Source: Nanobdellota archaeon (GTDB lineage Archaea; Nanobdellota; Nanobdellia; Parvarchaeales; Parvarchaeaceae). From it: a stretch of DNA of 58,877 bases. Below are positions 1 to 8,909 of this stretch, piece by piece. The DNA lies in NCBI GenBank assembly GCA_021807085.1, contig JAKAPM010000005.1, positions 1 to 58,877 on the forward strand. The letters are read 5' to 3'. Below the pieces are notes generated by a model that worked only from the letters and a program-made list of their open reading frames with translations, ran no database searches and was not told where the DNA came from. Numbering within the stretch: the stretch's first letter is position 1; each line of letters begins with the position of its first letter. A program made the translations under genes and the position numbers.

Positions 1-2
1 TC

Positions 3-3000
3 CGATCTGATTCTGCCAACTATGCTTACGTTGAGGCATCTAACCTACAGAACGTAGAATTTTTCTATTCCAACGGCACGGTGATACCTTCTTGGTTGGA
101 ATCCGGCAATATCGCTAGTTTTACCGATTCCCTTCTGAACGTCAGCAGCGTGCAGAATTTCCCAACCAATTATTTCACAGTCGGCTTGTGGCTTTATTCA
201 TACGGCAACACTGTAAGCAACCCGGGCGGAACATGTGACCATGATCCCCTGATAAAGGGCCAGTCGGAAGCCGCGTCCAACAGGTTCGGGATAGCGGGAG
301 GTTGCAATACAAACACCATAACCGCGGAGATAAACAACGGGAATACACTCTACTACCCAATCAATACGAATCAGTGGTATTTCGTGGTCGAGACTTACAA
401 CGGAAGTGCGCTGAAGCTGTACGTCGACGGGACTGTGGTTGAGCAGAACAATTCCGTTGGTGCGTTCGTAACCAACAGCTATCCGCTTTACTTAGGCGGG
501 GACGGCGCTGGTGGAAGGTACTTCAACGGATCCATGGCGGACGTTTCAGTTTATGACACTGCTTTGTCCGCTTCCAAAATCTCTACATTGTACGGCGAAG
601 GTATGGGTGCCTCGCCGGTAAGCGGCGCAGGACTGGCTGAGTGGCTGCCTTTGAATGGTACGACCAAGGATTATAGCGGTAACGGAAACAACGGTGTTTC
701 GGACGGCATCACTCCTGTAACTTACAACGCAGTGGCTTCTTCGAGCACAAACACAACCTATTGGCTCAAGCTTCCAAGTATCCTTGCTTTCTCTTCGATA
801 ACTGTTTACATGGGCTTCGCTTTAACATCAACAAACTTCTTTAACACAGTAAACGACGGTGAAGCTCCACAGCTTTCATCCACTTATGGCCAGTATGATG
901 ATGGTGTCAACATCTTTAGCTTCTATGAAAACTTCGCAGGTGCTAGCTTACCTAGTGGATGGCAAGAATTGTCATCGACTGTTGATACTTACTCGGTAGA
1001 TAATGGGATAACATTTACAAATGCAGGCAGACAAGATGACGTTTCGGTAGGTACCACATCGGCTGTTGCTACGCCTGGTGTTTTAGAGATGGATATTACA
1101 TCAGGGAGTGATGCGAGACCTCTCTTGGAATTATCTACAACTGATACTCAAGTAGGGGGGGGACCTACAATTATGTATGGAGATGGTTATGGGATGGCGT
1201 ATGGGATGTACTCTGGAGACATGCAGTTCGAAATACAGACAACTACCTATAGCAATATACCGAATGTCAAAAAGGCTTATAATTCCCCTTTAATTGTAGG
1301 TGCAGGATGGCCAGCTACAGGAACTCAATTATTAGAAACTTACCAGCCTGGATACATAAATCTACAGACTGTCCTAGAAAGTAATACCGCTAACACTATC
1401 GCATCTTCATTATTTATAGTGCTGGGGCAGGGAGGCGCCGGTTCAACTTCTGATACAGGCGGGTTTACTGCAAGTTGGGTTCGGGTTCGTGCCTTTCCGC
1501 CGAACGGCGTTATGCCTTCTGTTAGCATCGGGGCGCAGCAGCCTTCCGTAACTGTATTTGTAAACGGTGTGAAGAACGGCAACAACGGCATAAGTTTCGG
1601 AACCGAGACTAACATAACTGCAACATCAAGTCCGTTCCTGCACTTAGGTCTTGAAATCAACAGCAGCACTGTAGTGCCAATCGGCTCCGGAAAATTCACT
1701 TACGCCAACAATTTGAATCCAGGCCTGTACAACATAACGGTCGTGTCGAATAATTCCTTCGTTAAAAATGTGACGTACTGGGAAGCTGTGGCTTCGCTGC
1801 CGGCTAACGTTGAAGATTTCATCCCGTTGACTATAACTAACGGTTACACGCAGTCCACCCCTTCACCGTTTCAGCAGCGCATAAGCATAGATTCCCTCTC
1901 TCTTGCAAAATACGAGAACGATTCTCTGAGCAACATCGAGTTCTTTACACCGTCCGGCAAGCTAATACAGTCTTGGTTGGAGGGAGGCAACGTTCCATAT
2001 TTTGACGGAGCGAACAGTCAGATGAACTTACCGGAGAATATTCCAGTAGCTCCCAACGCACAGTTCAGCGTCTCTATATGGTTCAAGACCACCAGCGACG
2101 GAGGCGTACTGTGGAACGGCAACAATCTTCCTGGCAACAGCCCAACTGGCTATTCAAACATTATTTACGTCACTACCTCCGGAGACTTAGCCGGTGGAGA
2201 CTGGGTTGGATCAGAGCCCTTTTACACAAACATAAATGTTGCGAACGGTAAATGGCACAATGTTGTTATAACCCAGACAGGTTCCGAACAGATACTTTAC
2301 CTAGACGGTACAGAAATAGCATCGCAGTCCGGCGCCCCACAATCGCTTTCACCGTATTACTGGACCGTTGGATACGGATACGGCGGATGGCCAGGCATGG
2401 GCAGCAGCCCTTTTTACTTCAACGGCTACATCTCGAACCTGCAATTTTACGGCCAGATTCTGTCGCCCACACAAGTGGCTAATCTGTTCGATGAGGGCAC
2501 CAGCGGCTCGCCTCTCAACAGCTCCGATTTGATAGCCTGGTGGCTTCTTTCCGGCAACGGCAACGAAGCGAACGGAAACAACAACATTGCAGCATCAAAT
2601 GTGGCCTTCAACGGAGTTTCATCCATAAGCACGAACACGACCTACTGGCTTAAGATAAATTCCAGTCTCAGCTCATCGGCACCGTACATAGCATTCCTCG
2701 GATTCACAGCTCCAAGCATCGATGTGTTCAACACTGTGAACACAGGCGAAGCTCCGCAGTTGTCGCCCACTTATGGACAATATGATGATGGGGCTAACGT
2801 ATTTAATTACTATCAACGATGGGGCGGTCTGTCTTCTCTTCCTTCCGGTTGGGTGGAATTCGGCGCAGATTATTCTCTTACTTATGGAGCAACTTATTTG
2901 ACCATTACAACAACAGATACTGGCAGCACTTATGGCGGGGTATATACAACAACACAAGTTCCTTCCATACCTTCAATATATGAATTTTACGGAAACATCT

Positions 3001-3413
3001 ACACCAGTACAAGCAATTCGGGTTATTACAATATAGTCGGTATATTAGATACATCTACTCCATCTTCTAGTCCATATTCCAATTCGGCGTATGTTATTCA
3101 AGTTGGCAGTAGATCTGATTTTAGTATTGTGGGGGATAATAATGGTTATTATTACGACACGGGATATGCAGATCAAAATATAACCCAAATATACGGACTG
3201 GCGATACCGACATCAACATCCGCACAATTTTTTTACAGTTACAATCCGACACCAGTAACAACAGGTATGACATCAGAGACTACAAATTCTTTTGCATTTA
3301 CTGGTAGTGGCGGTAGCCCATTATATATTTATTGGTATCGTGTCCGTGCCTATCCACCAAATGGCGTGATGCCATATGTGAGTATGAGCTACCTGAACGG
3401 CAGAGTTTCCTAA
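3..3413 (+). CDS. Giant LamG/DUF2341-like repeat surface protein, 5' end outside window
   Basis: The reading frame is open from the left edge, so the gene begins upstream; a GTG at 81 is internal. The protein has two long homologous units. Each starts with a segment like NVEFFYSNG..SWLE.GN / NIEFFTPSG..SWLEGGN, followed by a laminin-G/ConA-like domain with VSVYD and LYLDGTE strands, then a DUF2341-type motif (GEAPQLS.TYGQYDDG), a variable domain, and a closing VRVRA.PPNGVMP.VS motif. An Ig-like linker rich in N-x-S/T sequons joins the units. No C-terminal membrane anchor is visible; it ends NGRVS. It is probably an exported adhesin or cell-surface protein. The variable domains at about 900-1480 and 2790-3340 are clearly more AT-rich than their flanks. 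Partner and substrate are unknown. Confidence 0.85.
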   Translation, partial: RSDSANYAYVEASNLQNVEFFYSNGTVIPSWLESGNIASFTDSLLNVSSVQNFPTNYFTVGLWLYSYGNTVSNPGGTCDHDPLIKGQSEAASNRFGIAGGCNTNTITAEINNGNTLYYPINTNQWYFVVETYNGSALKLYVDGTVVEQNNSVGAFVTNSYPLYLGGDGAGGRYFNGSMADVSVYDTALSASKISTLYGEGMGASPVSGAGLAEWLPLNGTTKDYSGNGNNGVSDGITPVTYNAVASSSTNTTYWLKLPSILAFSSITVYMGFALTSTNFFNTVNDGEAPQLSSTYGQYDDGVNIFSFYENFAGASLPSGWQELSSTVDTYSVDNGITFTNAGRQDDVSVGTTSAVATPGVLEMDITSGSDARPLLELSTTDTQVGGGPTIMYGDGYGMAYGMYSGDMQFEIQTTTYSNIPNVKKAYNSPLIVGAGWPATGTQLLETYQPGYINLQTVLESNTANTIASSLFIVLGQGGAGSTSDTGGFTASWVRVRAFPPNGVMPSVSIGAQQPSVTVFVNGVKNGNNGISFGTETNITATSSPFLHLGLEINSSTVVPIGSGKFTYANNLNPGLYNITVVSNNSFVKNVTYWEAVASLPANVEDFIPLTITNGYTQSTPSPFQQRISIDSLSLAKYENDSLSNIEFFTPSGKLIQSWLEGGNVPYFDGANSQMNLPENIPVAPNAQFSVSIWFKTTSDGGVLWNGNNLPGNSPTGYSNIIYVTTSGDLAGGDWVGSEPFYTNINVANGKWHNVVITQTGSEQILYLDGTEIASQSGAPQSLSPYYWTVGYGYGGWPGMGSSPFYFNGYISNLQFYGQILSPTQVANLFDEGTSGSPLNSSDLIAWWLLSGNGNEANGNNNIAASNVAFNGVSSISTNTTYWLKINSSLSSSAPYIAFLGFTAPSIDVFNTVNTGEAPQLSPTYGQYDDGANVFNYYQRWGGLSSLPSGWVEFGADYSLTYGATYLTITTTDTGSTYGGVYTTTQVPSIPSIYEFYGNIYTSTSNSGYYNIVGILDTSTPSSSPYSNSAYVIQVGSRSDFSIVGDNNGYYYDTGYADQNITQIYGLAIPTSTSAQFFYSYNPTPVTTGMTSETTNSFAFTGSGGSPLYIYWYRVRAYPPNGVMPYVSMSYLNGRVS

Positions 3414-3415
3414 TC

Positions 3416-3422
3416 TTTAAAT
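3416..3422 (+). promoter_or_regulatory. TATA box of pyruvate kinase gene
   Basis: TTTAAAT lies about 26 nt before the ATG at 3446. This matches the archaeal TATA-to-start spacing and implies a leaderless or very short-leader transcript. Confidence 0.55.
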
Positions 3423-3445
3423 CTATGGGATTGTTTCTTTAGGCT

Positions 3446-4792
3446 ATGAAGTACAACAAAGTAAAGACGGTCGTAACAATAGGCCCCGCGTCCGACAGCT
3501 ACGAGGCGATAAAAGGGCTCATGACGTCCGGAGCCGATGTATTCAGGCTCAACCTCTCGCACGGAAACGCCGCCTACTTCAGAAAGGTAATTTCCAGGAT
3601 AAGGAAAGCCGAAAGGGAGCTGTCCAGGAGAATTACGGTGTTCTTCGACCTGCCCGGCCCTAAACTCAGGACGGGAAAAGTGCATGGGGAAAGGATGCAG
3701 ATAAAGGAGGGCAGTGAATACACCCTCGGGAAGAAAGGGCAGATAGACGTTTCCAACGACATAATCAGAAGGATAAACCCAAGGAACAAGATACTGCTGT
3801 CTGACGGCAAGATAGAGCTCGAACCTATCAAGAAGGACGGTAACCTGCTGGTGGTAAGGGCACTCAACAACGGGCTCTTATACAACGAGCAGAGTATAAA
3901 CTTCAAAGGTATAAGCTATCCGGGCAAATACCCCACTAAGAGGGACGTCGCCGGGATAGCTTTGGGAAAGAAACTCGGCATAAGGACATTCGCGCTATCT
4001 TTCGTTTCCAGTGGCAGGGACGTCGCGAGAGTGAGGGCTCTGGCGGGAAAGGACGCTGTGCTGATAGCCAAGATCGAGAGGGTGGAGGCGGTAAAAAGGT
4101 TCGAAGAGATAGTGAACGAAGCGGACGTGATAATGGTCGCACGAGGGGACCTGGGACTAAATATGGATATAGCCGAAGTGCCGGAGATACAGAAAAAACT
4201 CATAACTTCCGCCAACGAGCACAGCAAACCCGTCATAACAGCCACACAGATGCTGGAGTCAATGACAAACAACATAATGCCAACTAGGGCCGAGGCCGAT
4301 GACGTTTTCACCGCAATATCGGAAGGTACTGACGCGGTGATGCTGTCTGAGGAGACGGCGATAGGGGATTACCCGCTGAAGGCAGTGAAGATGCTCGTAC
4401 ACATAATATCAAGGTATAAGTACAGGCAGTACGAGGAGCGGAAATACAGGATAAGGGACGAGTACGAGGCGATAATAGACGCGCTTGCGGACCTCTCCCT
4501 CAAGTCCAAAATAGAAAAGGTCATGGCGGTGACCATAGATGGGAAGAGCGTGCTAAGACTGTCGAGATACGACCTGCCGATAGAGATATTCGCCCTAACC
4601 AGCAGCGATACCACGCTGGACAACTTGTCTTTTGCAAGAGGTGTGGTAGCGACGAAAGTGCCGTCCATGCGCGGACTGAACAAGACGTTCGCGACCATAG
4701 CCGAGAGGAACAGGATAGAGAAGGCCATAGTGGTGTCGGCGCTCTCGAGAAGCTACAACTCCACGGAGAGCATAAGGATAATGAGTTTCTAG
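3446..4792 (+). CDS. pyk: Pyruvate kinase
   Basis: Converts phosphoenolpyruvate and ADP to pyruvate and ATP, the last step of glycolysis. The N terminus KTVVTIGPAS, FRLNLSHG, FDLPGPKLRTG, the metal/substrate-binding VMVARGDLGLNMDI and VITATQMLESM are all present, as is the C-terminal alpha/beta domain. At 448 residues it is slightly shorter than the usual 460-480, with the shortening in the C-terminal domain. The ATG lies 26 nt after a TATA box. It stands alone between the surface protein and the ribosomal cluster. Confidence 0.96.
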   Translation: MKYNKVKTVVTIGPASDSYEAIKGLMTSGADVFRLNLSHGNAAYFRKVISRIRKAERELSRRITVFFDLPGPKLRTGKVHGERMQIKEGSEYTLGKKGQIDVSNDIIRRINPRNKILLSDGKIELEPIKKDGNLLVVRALNNGLLYNEQSINFKGISYPGKYPTKRDVAGIALGKKLGIRTFALSFVSSGRDVARVRALAGKDAVLIAKIERVEAVKRFEEIVNEADVIMVARGDLGLNMDIAEVPEIQKKLITSANEHSKPVITATQMLESMTNNIMPTRAEADDVFTAISEGTDAVMLSEETAIGDYPLKAVKMLVHIISRYKYRQYEERKYRIRDEYEAIIDALADLSLKSKIEKVMAVTIDGKSVLRLSRYDLPIEIFALTSSDTTLDNLSFARGVVATKVPSMRGLNKTFATIAERNRIEKAIVVSALSRSYNSTESIRIMSF

Positions 4793-4810
4793 TTAACTAT
4801 TTAAAGCTAA

Positions 4811-4820
4811 ACTATTTATA
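4811..4820 (+). promoter_or_regulatory. TATA promoter of ribosomal-protein cluster
   Basis: ACTATTTATA within a very AT-rich 60-bp gap lies about 40 nt upstream of the uL3 ATG. It is the only obvious promoter before the uL3-uL4-uL23 group. Confidence 0.55.
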
Positions 4821-4856
4821 TCTAAAAATAAGCCTTTATTAGTCTGTAATAATCTT

Positions 4857-5807
4857 ATGGGACACCAGATAACGAAGAAAGAGACGCCGAGAAGGGGCAG
4901 TCTGCAGTATTACCCTATAACAAGGAGCGACAGGGCCTACCATAACTTTCCGAATTTCGGCAAGCTTGACGCCAAGGAACTCAGCAGCTTCGCTGGTTAC
5001 AAAGTAGGGATGGTGCAGCTCGTGTATTCTGACGTGGACAAGAACTCCCCGACTTTCAAGATGGACGTCGTGACGAACGCGACTGTGATAGAATGTCCTC
5101 CTCTTATCGTAGCCGCTCTCAGATTCTACAAGAACAGAAACACCGTGGGCGAGACGTGGGCTGCAGGCCTCAACAAGTACGTTTCAAGAAAAGTAAGGTT
5201 CAAGGAGAACAATTCAAACCCAGACGAACTGAAGGCTAAGTCAGACGACGTACGTCTACTAGTGTCGACTCAGCCATGGCAGATAAAACTGAAGAAGAAA
5301 CCGGAACTGTTCGAAGTGGCAGTGGGAGGAAGCGTCGACGAGAAATACCAGCACGCCAAAGAACTGCTCGGAAAGGAGGTGGACGTTTCTTCCGTGATAA
5401 AAGACGGGACATTCATAGACGTGTCCTCGATAACCAAAGGCAAAGGGTTCACCGGGTCCGTCAAGAGGTACGGAGTCAAGATATACCCCGTCCACGCTAG
5501 CAAGTCAAGAAGGAAGGCCGGCAACCTCGGCGCCGAATCTATGGCAAAGGTCCAGTTCACCGTACCACAGCATGGGAGGCTCGGGTTCAACGCCAGAATA
5601 GAATACAACAAGTTCGTACTCAAGAGCATAAAGAATCCCGACGACGTAAACATCGCCAGTGGCTACACAAGATACGGTAATGTCACAAGCACGGCACTCC
5701 TTATAAAGGGGTCAGTGCCCGGAAGCACAGGCAGGCTGATCCTCATGAGAAAAGCCCTCAGGCCTGTCAAGAAGGCAGAGCCTGTGAGAGTTGAGATACT
5801 AAGGTAG
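4857..5807 (+). CDS. rpl3: Ribosomal protein uL3 (L3)
   Basis: Large-subunit protein near the peptidyl transferase centre and factor-binding site. It has the archaeal L3 hallmarks: GYKVGMVQL, the glycine-rich TKGKGFTGSVKRYGVK, and KSRRKAGNLGA leading into the loop that reaches the catalytic centre. Length of 316 residues is close to the archaeal norm of 330-340. It is first in the cluster, and its stop is followed after 1 nt by the uL4 ATG. Confidence 0.97.
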   Translation: MGHQITKKETPRRGSLQYYPITRSDRAYHNFPNFGKLDAKELSSFAGYKVGMVQLVYSDVDKNSPTFKMDVVTNATVIECPPLIVAALRFYKNRNTVGETWAAGLNKYVSRKVRFKENNSNPDELKAKSDDVRLLVSTQPWQIKLKKKPELFEVAVGGSVDEKYQHAKELLGKEVDVSSVIKDGTFIDVSSITKGKGFTGSVKRYGVKIYPVHASKSRRKAGNLGAESMAKVQFTVPQHGRLGFNARIEYNKFVLKSIKNPDDVNIASGYTRYGNVTSTALLIKGSVPGSTGRLILMRKALRPVKKAEPVRVEILR

Positions 5808-5808
5808 T

Positions 5809-6597
5809 ATGGCGACAATACTCTCTGTGGACAACAAGAAATTGGAGGATATAGAACTGCCGGAAATTTTCGCGCAGAAACTCAATTCGGGAGTGCTCCG
5901 CAAGGCTTTCCTTGCAGAGGAATCCGGTACTTTCCAGAAGAAATATACCGACCCATTAGCAGGAAAAAGGAAAGTTGGAGAGCTCACTAAGAGGCGTAGG
6001 TCATACAAGACCGTGTACGGCAGAGGGTATACCAGGACGCCGAAAAAGGTCCTTTCCAGGAACGGTACGCAGTTCTATTACGTAGGCGCGGTGGCACCGC
6101 ACACAGTGGGCGGAAGGCAGGCACACCCACCCAAAGCAGAGAAAAACCTGGTCAAGAAGCTGAATAAGAAAGAGAGGGCGATTGCAATAAGGATGGGAAT
6201 AGCGGCTTCGGCGGACAGAAACCTCGTCTCAAAATTCCACAGGGTTGCCCAGATGAACGACTTCCCGCTCATAATAGAAGACAAGCTCAATGATATAAAG
6301 AAGACGAAGGACCTAGAGAAGACGCTCTCGGCCCTCGGACTTGGTGAGGAGATAGGAAGGATAACGGAGAGAAAGATAAGGGCTGGAAGAGGCAAGCTCA
6401 GGGGCAGGAAATACAAGAAAAAGTTGGGCATAATCATAGTTACGTCAGACAACTCCAACATATCCGCATCGGCAAGAAACCTGAACATAACGGCGCTCAG
6501 GCCGGAGCAGTTATCCGTAAGGGACGTGTCGAACGCCGGTAGGCCGGGTAGACTGATAATCTGGACGAAGGGCGCTGTAGCGTCGATGAAGAAGTGA
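5809..6597 (+). CDS. rpl4: Ribosomal protein uL4 (L4e/L1e)
   Basis: Large-subunit protein lining the exit tunnel. The characteristic basic loop (RGYTRTPKKVLSRNGTQFY, then VGGRQAHPPKAEK) and the LRGRKYKKKLGIIIV segment identify the archaeal/eukaryotic L4 type. The 262 residues match the family. It begins 1 nt after uL3 and its stop overlaps the possible GTG start of uL23, typical of translational coupling. Confidence 0.96.
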   Translation: MATILSVDNKKLEDIELPEIFAQKLNSGVLRKAFLAEESGTFQKKYTDPLAGKRKVGELTKRRRSYKTVYGRGYTRTPKKVLSRNGTQFYYVGAVAPHTVGGRQAHPPKAEKNLVKKLNKKERAIAIRMGIAASADRNLVSKFHRVAQMNDFPLIIEDKLNDIKKTKDLEKTLSALGLGEEIGRITERKIRAGRGKLRGRKYKKKLGIIIVTSDNSNISASARNLNITALRPEQLSVRDVSNAGRPGRLIIWTKGAVASMKK

Positions 6598-6866
6598 AAA
6601 TGGAAAAAGAGAACCCGAGGGCGATAAAGAGCATACTGAGCGGCGAGAAGGCGACACGTTTGATGCAGGAGCAGAACAAGATTTCATTCCTAGTGGAGGG
6701 ATGGTCGAACAAGATAATGATAAAGAGGGAAGTGGAGAAGGATTTCGACGTGAAGGTTTCATCGGTGAACATACTCAACAAGATGGACGGAAGCAAGGTA
6801 GCGATAGTAAAGCTCAGGCCGGAGTACATGGCAATGGACCTCGCCACCAAGCTCGGCATGATATAA
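6594..6866 (+). CDS. rpl23: Ribosomal protein uL23 (L23)
   Basis: Docking protein at the tunnel exit, bound by SRP and chaperones. The ending SSVNILNKMDGSKVAIVKL resembles the beta-hairpin and final strand of archaeal L23. Two starts are possible: GTG at 6594 overlapping the uL4 stop, or ATG at 6600 giving MEKENPRAIKS. The latter looks more natural. It closes the first sub-operon; in most archaea uL2 would follow but does not here. Confidence 0.9.
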   Translation: MKMEKENPRAIKSILSGEKATRLMQEQNKISFLVEGWSNKIMIKREVEKDFDVKVSSVNILNKMDGSKVAIVKLRPEYMAMDLATKLGMI

Positions 6867-6900
6867 ATTTCGACGTCGATTTCAGTTATACACAAAAACG

Positions 6901-6910
6901 TTTTTAAACA
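6901..6910 (+). promoter_or_regulatory. Internal TATA promoter before rnp1
   Basis: TTTTTAAACA lies about 24 nt before the ATG at 6930, in a 63-bp AT-rich gap. The cluster is therefore probably transcribed as at least two units, with a near-leaderless second transcript. Confidence 0.55.
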
Positions 6911-6929
6911 CTAATTACATTAAATAGCA

Positions 6930-7139
6930 ATGTTAATTGGAAGTCGCGTTATGTGTAAGGATAACGGTATAAAAGGTAAGGTGATAGACGAGACCAGAAA
7001 CACACTGGTGTTAGAAGTGGCTGGAAAAAGGAAGACCTTGATGAAGAGTGGCAACAGGTTCGTGGTTGAATCCGGCGGGAAAACGCTCAGAATAAGGGGA
7101 AACGACATAAGAATGAGGCCTTGGGAATATGCACTATAA
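6930..7139 (+). CDS. rnp1: RNase P protein component 1 (Rpp29/Pop4 family), short form
   Basis: Protein subunit of archaeal RNase P, which trims tRNA 5' ends. The 69 residues form the Sm-like beta-barrel core: GSRVMCKDNGIKGKVIDETR, then TLVLEV, KTLMKSGNRFVVE and a terminal strand ending IRMRPWEYAL. Most archaeal homologues are 90-130 residues, so the N- and C-terminal helices are reduced. Its position directly before uS17 is the standard archaeal one, which supports the assignment. The RNA subunit is also in this window. Confidence 0.85.
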   Translation: MLIGSRVMCKDNGIKGKVIDETRNTLVLEVAGKRKTLMKSGNRFVVESGGKTLRIRGNDIRMRPWEYAL

Positions 7140-7440
7140 TGATCTTGTGATGCCGGAGAAAACGTGCGACGACAGGAACTGTCCGTACCATGGGGACCTG
7201 CGGGTGCACGGGAGGCATTTCGATGGCGTAGTGACGTCGTCAAAGGCGTTCAGGACGGTTACAGTCAGCTGGGAGAGAGTGAGGAAGCTGGAAAAATACG
7301 AGAGGTTTGTAAGGAACAGGACCAGCGTGCTGGCCCACAATCCCGACTGCATAAACGCCAAACAGGGCGATAAAGTGGTGGTTTACGAGACTCGACCGAT
7401 AAGCCGCTGGAAAAGGTTTGTGGTCGTAAGGAAGGTGTAG
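7129..7440 (+). CDS. rps17: Ribosomal protein uS17 (S17)
   Basis: Primary 16S-binding small-subunit protein with an OB fold. PEKTCDDRNCPYHGDL is the archaeal zinc-binding-like N-terminal signature, and HNPDCINAKQGDKVVVYETR with SRWKRFVVV forms the core. Start: ATG at 7129 overlaps the rnp1 stop and leaves the short N-terminal extension seen in relatives; ATG at 7150 is the alternative. Confidence 0.93.
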   Translation: MHYNDLVMPEKTCDDRNCPYHGDLRVHGRHFDGVVTSSKAFRTVTVSWERVRKLEKYERFVRNRTSVLAHNPDCINAKQGDKVVVYETRPISRWKRFVVVRKV

Positions 7441-7441
7441 T

Positions 7442-7873
7442 ATGGGAACGGGGAGAAAGGGTGGAGGTTTAAAGCCCATCCGTGCCAAGATAAACAAAGC
7501 AATCAACGTCGGAAGCTGGATAACGGTAGCCGACAACTCCGGTGCGAAGATAGCCAAGGTGGTCAACATCAGGGGATACCACGGTGTAAAGGACAGGCAG
7601 CCAAAGTGCGGCGTGGGCGACACAATATTCGTAGTCGTCAAGAGGGGGAACCCCGACACTATACACAAGAAGTTCCCTGCGGTCGTAGTCAGACAGAAGA
7701 AGGAGTACAGGAGGCTTGACGGTACCAGAGTCTCCTTCGAGGACAACGCCTGCGCGATAGTGAAGGACATAGACAAGTACGAGCCCCAGGGCACTATAAT
7801 AAGGGGCCCAATAGCCAGAGAGATATCGCTTAGGTTCCCGCACGTCACCAAGATATCGTCCAAGATAGTATGA
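7442..7873 (+). CDS. rpl14: Ribosomal protein uL14 (L14)
   Basis: Large-subunit protein at the subunit interface. GSWITVADNSGAKIAKVVNIRGY, VGDTIFVVVKRGNP and the FEDNACAIVKD segment are canonical. Length 143 is normal for archaea. Its stop overlaps the uL24 ATG by four bases, suggesting coupled translation. Confidence 0.97.
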   Translation: MGTGRKGGGLKPIRAKINKAINVGSWITVADNSGAKIAKVVNIRGYHGVKDRQPKCGVGDTIFVVVKRGNPDTIHKKFPAVVVRQKKEYRRLDGTRVSFEDNACAIVKDIDKYEPQGTIIRGPIAREISLRFPHVTKISSKIV

Positions 7874-8262
7874 AACATGAATTCAGCAGAAGTTGGGTGT
7901 CTAGTTCCTCTCCGAAGAAACAGAGGAAATACAGGATGAACGCCCCCCTGCACATCAAGAGAAGGATGCTGTCCGCGCACCTGTCGAAGGAACTCAGGAA
8001 ACAGTACAAGACCAGGAACCTGCCGCTCAGGAAGGGGGATACAGTTCTGATAATGAGGGGAAAATTCAAGGGAAGCGAAGGAAAAGTCGACAAGATATAC
8101 ACAAAACAGATGATGGTATCAGTCGATTCCGCCAAGAACACAACAAAAAAAGGCAACAAAGTGCCCCTCAAGCTAAGGCCGTCGTTACTGCTTATCAAGG
8201 ATATAAACCTTTCAGACAATAAGAGATTGGAGAAAATAAACAGCTATGGCAAAACACGGTGA
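7870..8262 (+). CDS. rpl24: Ribosomal protein uL24 (L24)
   Basis: Assembly-initiating large-subunit protein with a KOW motif. SSSPKKQRKYRMNAPLH is the eukaryote/archaea-type N terminus, and LRKGDTVLIMRGKFKGSEGK is the KOW core. Length of 130 is usual. It overlaps both uL14 and eS4 by a few bases. Confidence 0.96.
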   Translation: MKHEFSRSWVSSSSPKKQRKYRMNAPLHIKRRMLSAHLSKELRKQYKTRNLPLRKGDTVLIMRGKFKGSEGKVDKIYTKQMMVSVDSAKNTTKKGNKVPLKLRPSLLLIKDINLSDNKRLEKINSYGKTR

Positions 8263-8908
8263 ATCGAAACACTTCAAGAGGACAGTGGTCACAGGAGCGC
8301 TGGTCATACCGAGAAAGAAGTACAAATACTTCGTGAGACAGTACCCCGGCAAGCACAGGAACAAAGACAGTGTGGCGCTCTCGGCGCTCCTTAGGGACGT
8401 TATGAAGATAGTCGACAACGCGAAGGAAGCCAGGTTCCTGATAAAGAACGGCTATGTCACGGTCGACGGAAGGACGGTCAAAGAGGAAAAATTCGGCGTT
8501 GGTTTCGGCGACCTGATAGGCGTGAAGGGCGACAGGTTCGAGATATCCGTGAACGATAGGGGAAAGATAACGGTGGTAGAGGACAAGAGGGACGGCAGCC
8601 TGAAACTTGTGAAGATAGTGTCAAAACTCAAGGGAAGGGGCGGAAATACGGTGCTGTTCACAAACGACGGCAGGAACATGATACAGGAGGGCGGGAAGGG
8701 ACAGATAGGCGACTCTGCGCTCCTTAACGTGCTAACCGGCAAGATAGACCGTGTGATACCGCTGGAACAGGGCGCCGAAATCTTTATTTTCACAGGCAAG
8801 AACGCAGGGAAGAGGGGCAAGGTCGTCGAGATAAGCGGAGATTCCGTCGTACTCGAAAGCAAGGAAGGAAAGTTCGTTTCAACGCAGGCCTCCTGCATGG
8901 CGGTTTAG
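8246..8908 (+). CDS. rps4e: Ribosomal protein eS4 (S4e)
   Basis: Archaeal/eukaryotic small-subunit protein made of an S4 RNA-binding domain and KOW domain. The N terminus (GESKHFKRTVVTG), the S4 domain (FLIKNGYVTVDGRTVKEEKF) and the C-terminal GKNAGKRGKVVEIS are clear. At 220 residues it is slightly shorter than the usual 235-245. It overlaps uL24 by 17 bases and is followed after 1 nt by uL5. Confidence 0.96.
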   Translation: MAKHGESKHFKRTVVTGALVIPRKKYKYFVRQYPGKHRNKDSVALSALLRDVMKIVDNAKEARFLIKNGYVTVDGRTVKEEKFGVGFGDLIGVKGDRFEISVNDRGKITVVEDKRDGSLKLVKIVSKLKGRGGNTVLFTNDGRNMIQEGGKGQIGDSALLNVLTGKIDRVIPLEQGAEIFIFTGKNAGKRGKVVEISGDSVVLESKEGKFVSTQASCMAV

Positions 8909-8909
8909 G

